This document shows, in pieces, positions 59,564 through 64,000 of a stretch of DNA of 64,000 nucleotides. The notes beneath the pieces are model-generated. The model worked only from the letters and a program-made list of their open reading frames with translations, was not told where the DNA came from and did not search any database. A program made the translations under genes and the position numbers. Positions within the stretch are counted from its first letter, which is position 1. Each line of letters starts with the position of its first letter. The stretch is from Tetramitus jugosus (Eukaryota > Heterolobosea > Eutetramitea > Acrasida > Vahlkampfiidae), in contig OW569378.1 in NCBI GenBank assembly GCA_937625935.1, positions 372,001 through 436,000 on the forward strand. The letters are read 5' to 3'.

Positions 59564-60988
59564 ATGGTCACGTGTCTTTGTTGTTCTTGTTCGAGATCAA
59601 CAATCCTTTTCGTTTCTCTCTTCCTTCTCCTATCTTCTCTCCTCTTATTTCTCACTCTAAACTACAGTAATTCACCTGTTTTTATCCTCAATCGTCCATC
59701 TCCTTTACCCTTGAGTTTACAATGCCGTCAATTCAAGATTCATGACAAGGATACTGCTGGTACGGCTCAATCGACGTTGATCCACATTTATGATCAAGCC
59801 ATTTTTTCCAAGCAAAAAGCAATTGATCAACTGCATACTTACAATGAAACGAATCTGAGCACTGTTCCGAACGCGTGGTTCCATTGTCAACTACTGTGGT
59901 TCCACTATGTTGGTCAGTTGCATCACGGGAAGAAGAATGGAGTTGGTTACTTACTAACGAGTTATCTTCAGTTTCGAGGTGAATGGAAAGACAATGAGAG
60001 AAACGGTGCAGGTGAATTGATTATTTTTGAGAATATTTTGGAGTACATGAGTGTCATGAGAGGAAATTGGAGTAGAGATCAATTGAATGATAAGAATGCA
60101 TTTTTGGCTCAATTGTATGCCCCAATGAATGCAAAGCTCTATTATCAAAACAGAGTCAAATCGATTGTACCGCGTTTTCTTTCAAAGATTTTGTCGAGCG
60201 ATAGCGAACAGGCTGGATCGAATGAGAACAGTTTGTTCAATATTGGGTGGTATTGGACAGAGTATCATGGAAATGTGAGGAGCTATTTGGCTCATGGTAT
60301 TGGCAATGTTTACTTTAAGCGAACGGCTGATGTTCGGAATGTCACGAGTGATAGTGATGGTGCTTTTTCGTCATCTTTTCTGAATAATAGTCAAACTCTA
60401 TTCTCAATTAAGAATGGCAAGTTTGAAAATGGAATCTTGTCTATTGCTAGGTCAAGAAACACAAAGTCACAAGATCAAACTTTAACGACTATTGTTCTGA
60501 ATCAGTTCGAAAATACTTCATTTGTGATTGGAGAGTACCAGGATGAGTGGACAACAGGAAATATGGGTCACACTGGCAGAGCAACGCTATTGATGGATGA
60601 AATTGCCAATTTGGCAAAGTTTTGTGCTCCTTTCCTAGGACAGTCAGCACTTAACGAAACCGAAGCACGTCCATTCCTGTCTTGGGCTCAGGACAAACGA
60701 ATACCTGCTCAACAACTATCTTGGGATGGCAGGAGAGTGAGTGCCATTGCTAATTCAACTGATTTGCTGTCAGCAACCAAGCCAACTTCCGAAGAAAACC
60801 AACATTCAACTGTCGACAACTCTCTGATTACAAAATTGATTGACAATTGTGTGGATAGTGTGGCCAAAGAGCTACAAAACGCCCTCAACGTACTCAAAAG
60901 AATGGAGTTGTATTGGCTCACAGCACAACTTCGAGTGTCACGTGAGGACCTATCCTTGAGCAAGAAACAATCGAAGAAAACAAAGTAG
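59564..60988 (+). CDS. Single-pass membrane protein with MORN-like repeats
   Basis: The first ATG at 59564 gives 474 residues. A Cys-rich N-terminus (MVTCLCCSCS) that could be palmitoylated is followed by a signal anchor (TILFVSLFLLLSSLLLFLTL). The rest should face the lumen or exterior. Two or three MORN-like units are visible at ~105-185 (YVGQLHHGKKNGVGYLL, FRGEWKDNERNGAGELI, RGNWSRDQL) with another later (YHGNVRSYLAHGIGNVYF). Potential N-glycosylation sites are numerous (NNS, NET, NVT, NTS). MORN repeats usually sit in the cytosol and bind lipid, so a lumenal set is odd. No enzyme motif is seen. A low-acid Lys-rich tail (KKQSKKTK) ends the protein. Confidence 0.68.
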   Translation: MVTCLCCSCSRSTILFVSLFLLLSSLLLFLTLNYSNSPVFILNRPSPLPLSLQCRQFKIHDKDTAGTAQSTLIHIYDQAIFSKQKAIDQLHTYNETNLSTVPNAWFHCQLLWFHYVGQLHHGKKNGVGYLLTSYLQFRGEWKDNERNGAGELIIFENILEYMSVMRGNWSRDQLNDKNAFLAQLYAPMNAKLYYQNRVKSIVPRFLSKILSSDSEQAGSNENSLFNIGWYWTEYHGNVRSYLAHGIGNVYFKRTADVRNVTSDSDGAFSSSFLNNSQTLFSIKNGKFENGILSIARSRNTKSQDQTLTTIVLNQFENTSFVIGEYQDEWTTGNMGHTGRATLLMDEIANLAKFCAPFLGQSALNETEARPFLSWAQDKRIPAQQLSWDGRRVSAIANSTDLLSATKPTSEENQHSTVDNSLITKLIDNCVDSVAKELQNALNVLKRMELYWLTAQLRVSREDLSLSKKQSKKTK

Positions 60989-61246
60989 TACACTAGTGAT
61001 CATTTACAGAGTAAAATAACAACAACCCCAAACAATAGTTCACCCCAACCACCGAAGGAGAAACAAGTTGTAGTCCACAACCCCTCGAACTGGAAAGTGG
61101 CCACTCCGAACTGGCTGCACAATCTTTTCACACGCTCCCATTTTTTCCATGTTGGGGTTCAAAATTCTGAAAAAACACGACTCAAAAACCAACACACTTG
61201 CGCAACCGGCGAATCATCATCACCAAAGAATTTTTGTTCAACAACC

Positions 61247-62743
61247 ATGGATGCCAAGAACTCCACCATCAATCAAGCTGATGAGCAAGTTGTTTACAGC
61301 GAAGTAGTACACTCTGACAACACACCAAAAGACCCATTTGGTCTCGTTTACTTTATTATGGTTCTTCAGGGAGCAGGAACATTGTTTCCATGGAATGCTT
61401 TCATCAGTGCACCTGATTATTTCAATACCATGTATGGTGAGAGTACATTGCTTTATTTAGCAACAATTTATTCGATATCCAATTTGATGGGTCTCCTTTT
61501 GATGGTCTGGTTTGGCTCAAAGCTCTCCCTGTTTCGTATGTGTCATGCCTGTCTTTATAGACTGTGTTATGTGTGATTTTGCGCAAACCGCACAAAAGCT
61601 ATTTGGTGTTTTTTTGTGTTTCACACGCATTTCATTTTCGCGCGTTTTTTTGACTTGAGCTTTGCTATTGACAAAATTTCTCTTCTACATTTCGCATGTG
61701 ATCTGTATTGAAAATGATGATACACAGTCAAGGTCATTCCTGCCTACCTCGTTTTCATTGTCGTGCTCGTTCTCATTCCAGTTCTCGGTTTCTGTAAAGT
61801 GAGTGGCGTTGCTGGCTTCTCTATTACAATGGTTCTCGTGTTTTGCACTGCCATCTTTACATCTATTCTACAGGGTGGTATTTTCGGATTTGCTGGTATG
61901 CTTCCTCCAATTTATATTCAAGCTGTCATGTTGGGCAACGGTTTTGCTGGTATTACGACATCAGTGATTCGTGTGGTAACAAAGGTGACTATTGAAAGCA
62001 AGAAACCAGTGACATTGAAGCAATTGAATCTCTCTGCAGCCATTTACTTTTTTGTGAGTGCAGGTTTCATTGTCTTGTGCGTCATTTCTTATTTCATCAT
62101 GAGCAGAACTCCATTTGTTCTCTCGTACATCCAGAAGCAACAACAAGCATCATCATTGTCATCCGAGTCCAACGAGGAAGAATCACTCATTGAGAAGCGA
62201 GAGTCAACAGAGATTGCTACTGAGAAGCCTAGCGCATTCCAAGTCATGAAAAAGATTTGGCACATGTGTTTCTTGATCACATTTGTGTTCTTTGTCAGTT
62301 TGGCCATTTTCCCAGGTATCAGTGTGACGATTGAGAGCTATTACGGACCAACTTCTGTCATGGCAGACTGGTTGCCAGTGTTGATGATTGTCATGTTCAA
62401 CGTGTTTGATTTCCTCGGAAGATTGTTCCCAAGATTTATCATCTTGTTTGGAGAGAAGTCTGTGACTGTTCCTATTTTGTTGCGTGTCGTCCTATTGCCA
62501 TTGTTTATCATGTGCATTTATCCAAGAGTGATCTATCACGACGCAATTCCACTGGTATTCATGGGTATTCTGTCCTTGACCAACGGTTATTTGAGCAGTA
62601 TTGTGATGATGACTGCACCTGGATTGGTCGATCCTCATGAGAGAGAAATGGCTGGAACCATCATGACAGTGTTCTTGCTGTTGGGTATCTGTCTTGGATC
62701 CAACTCTGCCATGTTGATTGGTAAGGTTGTTGGTCTGAGCTAA
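61247..62743 (+). CDS. Equilibrative nucleoside transporter (ENT/SLC29 family)
   Basis: Two exons (61247-61535 and 61728-62743) join across a 192-nt intron (GTATGTG donor, gatacacag acceptor), giving 434 residues and restoring LSLF-L-KVIPAYLVF. Helix 1 carries the ENT start VYFIMVLQGAGTLFPWNAFI; downstream are QGGIFGFAGMLPPIYIQAVM (ENT TM4), GNGFAGITTSVIR (TM5), then a soluble loop with Ser/Glu residues, and the C-terminal half (FPGISVTIESYYG, VFDFLGRLFPRFI, TNGYLSSIVMMTAPGLV). About ten transmembrane helices are expected. ENTs move purine and pyrimidine nucleosides by facilitated or proton-coupled transport; protists depend on them for purine salvage. Start chosen at the first ATG with a matching frame. 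Substrate range unknown. Confidence 0.86.
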
Positions 62744-62811
62744 AAAACTTGCAGAAGGTACCGCAGCCAATAAATAAATGCTCTTTCGCCATCAAAAAAA
62801 TGGAAATTTTC

Positions 62812-62823
62812 TTTCGCGCAAAA
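62812..62823. promoter_or_regulatory. E2F-like site TTTCGCGCAAAA
   Basis: It matches TTTSGCGCSAAA at 11 of 12 positions and lies ~65 bp before the ATG of the MED8-like gene. Function inferred from the match only. Confidence 0.35.
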
Positions 62824-62885
62824 AACAAACCAAAGACAATCATCTCCAGTGTCTTGTTGCTGTGATTAAAAAGTTGAAATTCGCG

Positions 62886-64000
62886 ATGATGATAATGAAC
62901 CCACATCAACAACAACAACAACAATCAGAAGTGAACCTAACCACTTCACACACCAAACGTGTCACTCACAAAAACATTTTGGATCAAGTCGAAGATTGTC
63001 TCGCCAATTTTGATCGATCCGAACAACCCATTACACACCAGAATTGGAACGATGTGCTGCGAAATTATCGAGTCGCTCTCACACAGTTAAACATCTTGTA
63101 CGATTATGCTTCACCAAGAGATGATGACAATTTACCGAGAGCCATCTTCCCAGAGCACATTCCTGATCAATTTAGAGAAAATGTGGATGCTCTACCAAGA
63201 TTACTCAGTGTGTTTACATTGGATTTGACAAGTAATACGGAGATGGGTGCTGGTGGTACTGGTGGTGGTAGTGGTGAAGATGCACACACGACGACAATGA
63301 CAAATGGAGGAGGTGGTAGTGTAACGAATGATGTGATGCAATTGAGAAATGCAAAGGAATCGGTGGAGCAACACAATCAACGAATTAAACAATTGTTGGA
63401 GCTGTATCGGAAAGAGTTGATTGTGCAGGGTAAGGGTGCAAGTGATGTTGCTGGTGATAGGGAAGATGTAGAGTCGTCCACTCCCACGTCAACGACAAGC
63501 AGTAGTGGCAAAAAAACAAAAACCAAGAGAAAGCAGAGCAAGAAGGATAAGAAGAGGAAGGGTGAGTCAGTGTCTTCTCAGTTGGTGATTCGATCGAGAG
63601 AAAGTGTGGCTCATGATTCAAAAATTTCCAAACCAACAGGCAAACATGCTCAATTGCTTGCTCTATGGGATGGAAAGGGAGTCAAGGCTGTTGTTTCCAA
63701 GAGAGCTTCTGCTGCCAAGTCGGCTAAACAAGCGACTGAAGAAGCATCTACAACGGTCGATCCCAACTCGCGTGCATACTTTGTTGAGCACTTCCAAAAG
63801 AGCCAAAAGGCTGCTCCTGCTGCCTCCGAGGCTGGCTTACCTTCAATTCCTCCAACGAACGCTGCCCCTGCTTCAAATGCTGGTGTGAGCACTGCACATG
63901 GAGTGAAGAGTGAAGAGACTGCCAAGATACCTCCAACGTCTGGTGCAATCGATCAAAAGGTACAACAGCGACTCAGAGTCAAGAAACAGGATGGTACTCC
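62886..64000 (+). CDS. MED8-like Mediator subunit (3' partial)
   Basis: The frame opens at the ATG at 62886 (MMIMNPHQQ) and stays open to the window edge, so the 3' end is missing. After a Gln run, residues ~28-110 resemble MED8: NILDQVEDCLANF, then NWNDVLRNYRVALTQLNIL (human WPSVLDSFALLSGQLNTL), then IFPEHIPDQFRENV. A later helix QHNQRIKQLLELYRKEL matches the MED8 C-terminal coil. Between lies a Gly/Thr-rich insert, and beyond it a Lys-rich (KKTKTKRKQSKKDKKRK) then Ala/Pro/Ser region longer than usual for MED8. A GTAAGG donor after LIVQ near 63430 might mark an intron, but the frame remains coding-like. Mediator head function is inferred. Confidence 0.5.
   Translation, partial: MMIMNPHQQQQQQSEVNLTTSHTKRVTHKNILDQVEDCLANFDRSEQPITHQNWNDVLRNYRVALTQLNILYDYASPRDDDNLPRAIFPEHIPDQFRENVDALPRLLSVFTLDLTSNTEMGAGGTGGGSGEDAHTTTMTNGGGGSVTNDVMQLRNAKESVEQHNQRIKQLLELYRKELIVQGKGASDVAGDREDVESSTPTSTTSSSGKKTKTKRKQSKKDKKRKGESVSSQLVIRSRESVAHDSKISKPTGKHAQLLALWDGKGVKAVVSKRASAAKSAKQATEEASTTVDPNSRAYFVEHFQKSQKAAPAASEAGLPSIPPTNAAPASNAGVSTAHGVKSEETAKIPPTSGAIDQKVQQRLRVKKQDGT

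Overview
The window is eukaryotic nuclear DNA from a protist, most likely the heterolobosean amoeboflagellate Naegleria or a close relative. The signs are very compact genes on both strands, mostly intron-free or with one short intron (usually 70-300 nt, GTAAGT/GTATGT donors), moderate AT-richness, strings of Asn/Gln/Thr/Ser codons in coding DNA, and a mixed gene set: villidin-type cytoskeletal protein, Zn2Cys6-PAS factor, kelch, ankyrin and MATH proteins, a bacterial-type deacetylase and a voltage-sensor protein. The species call is inference. I recognised no tRNA, rRNA, CRISPR array, transposon or viral gene.

Layout. 1-10.8 kb: a TEX10/Ipi1-like ribosome-biogenesis protein (5' exon off the window), two tandem ankyrin paralogues, an aberrant G-alpha and a coiled-coil protein. 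11-24.5 kb: a GPI-anchored glycosidase-like protein, a Rho-type GTPase, a BRAT1-like HEAT protein, a single-pass membrane protein, a bacterial-type histone deacetylase, a secreted EEP-family hydrolase, a secreted seven-repeat protein, a tail-anchored calponin-homology protein and a small nuclear-looking protein. 24.6-36.4 kb: a four-helix membrane protein, a large ankyrin protein, a small beta-rich protein, ORC4, a SAP/beta-helix protein and a U-box/MATH protein. 36.5-50.3 kb: a kelch / degenerate G-alpha fusion, a degenerate small GTPase, a small basic protein, a BIG-type ARF-GEF relative with eroded Sec7 domain, a ricin-B-like lectin, an EXD1/Egalitarian-like protein and a voltage-sensor-only protein. 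50.3-64 kb: villidin, a Zn2Cys6-PAS regulator, a disordered N-myristoylation candidate, a MORN membrane protein, an equilibrative nucleoside transporter and the 5' part of a MED8-like Mediator subunit.

The strongest theme is signalling GTPases and regulators that have lost hallmark catalytic residues: a kelch protein whose C-terminal third is a G-alpha fold without a recognisable P-loop, DxxG or NKxD; a G-alpha with both catalytic Arg and Gln replaced; a Rho with Asn at the Gln61 position; a Ras-like protein without a G3 motif; and a Sec7-family protein without its glutamate finger. Genes are tightly packed (convergent stops as close as 18 bp), so regulatory DNA lies in short gaps. Two recurrent short motifs stand out there: E2F-like TTTSGCGCSAAA sites (one just upstream of ORC4, one perfect copy in an intron) and GACAGGT/ACCTGTC elements ahead of several starts. 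Fourteen introns are inferred from splice consensus and reading-frame continuity; none has been confirmed by transcripts.
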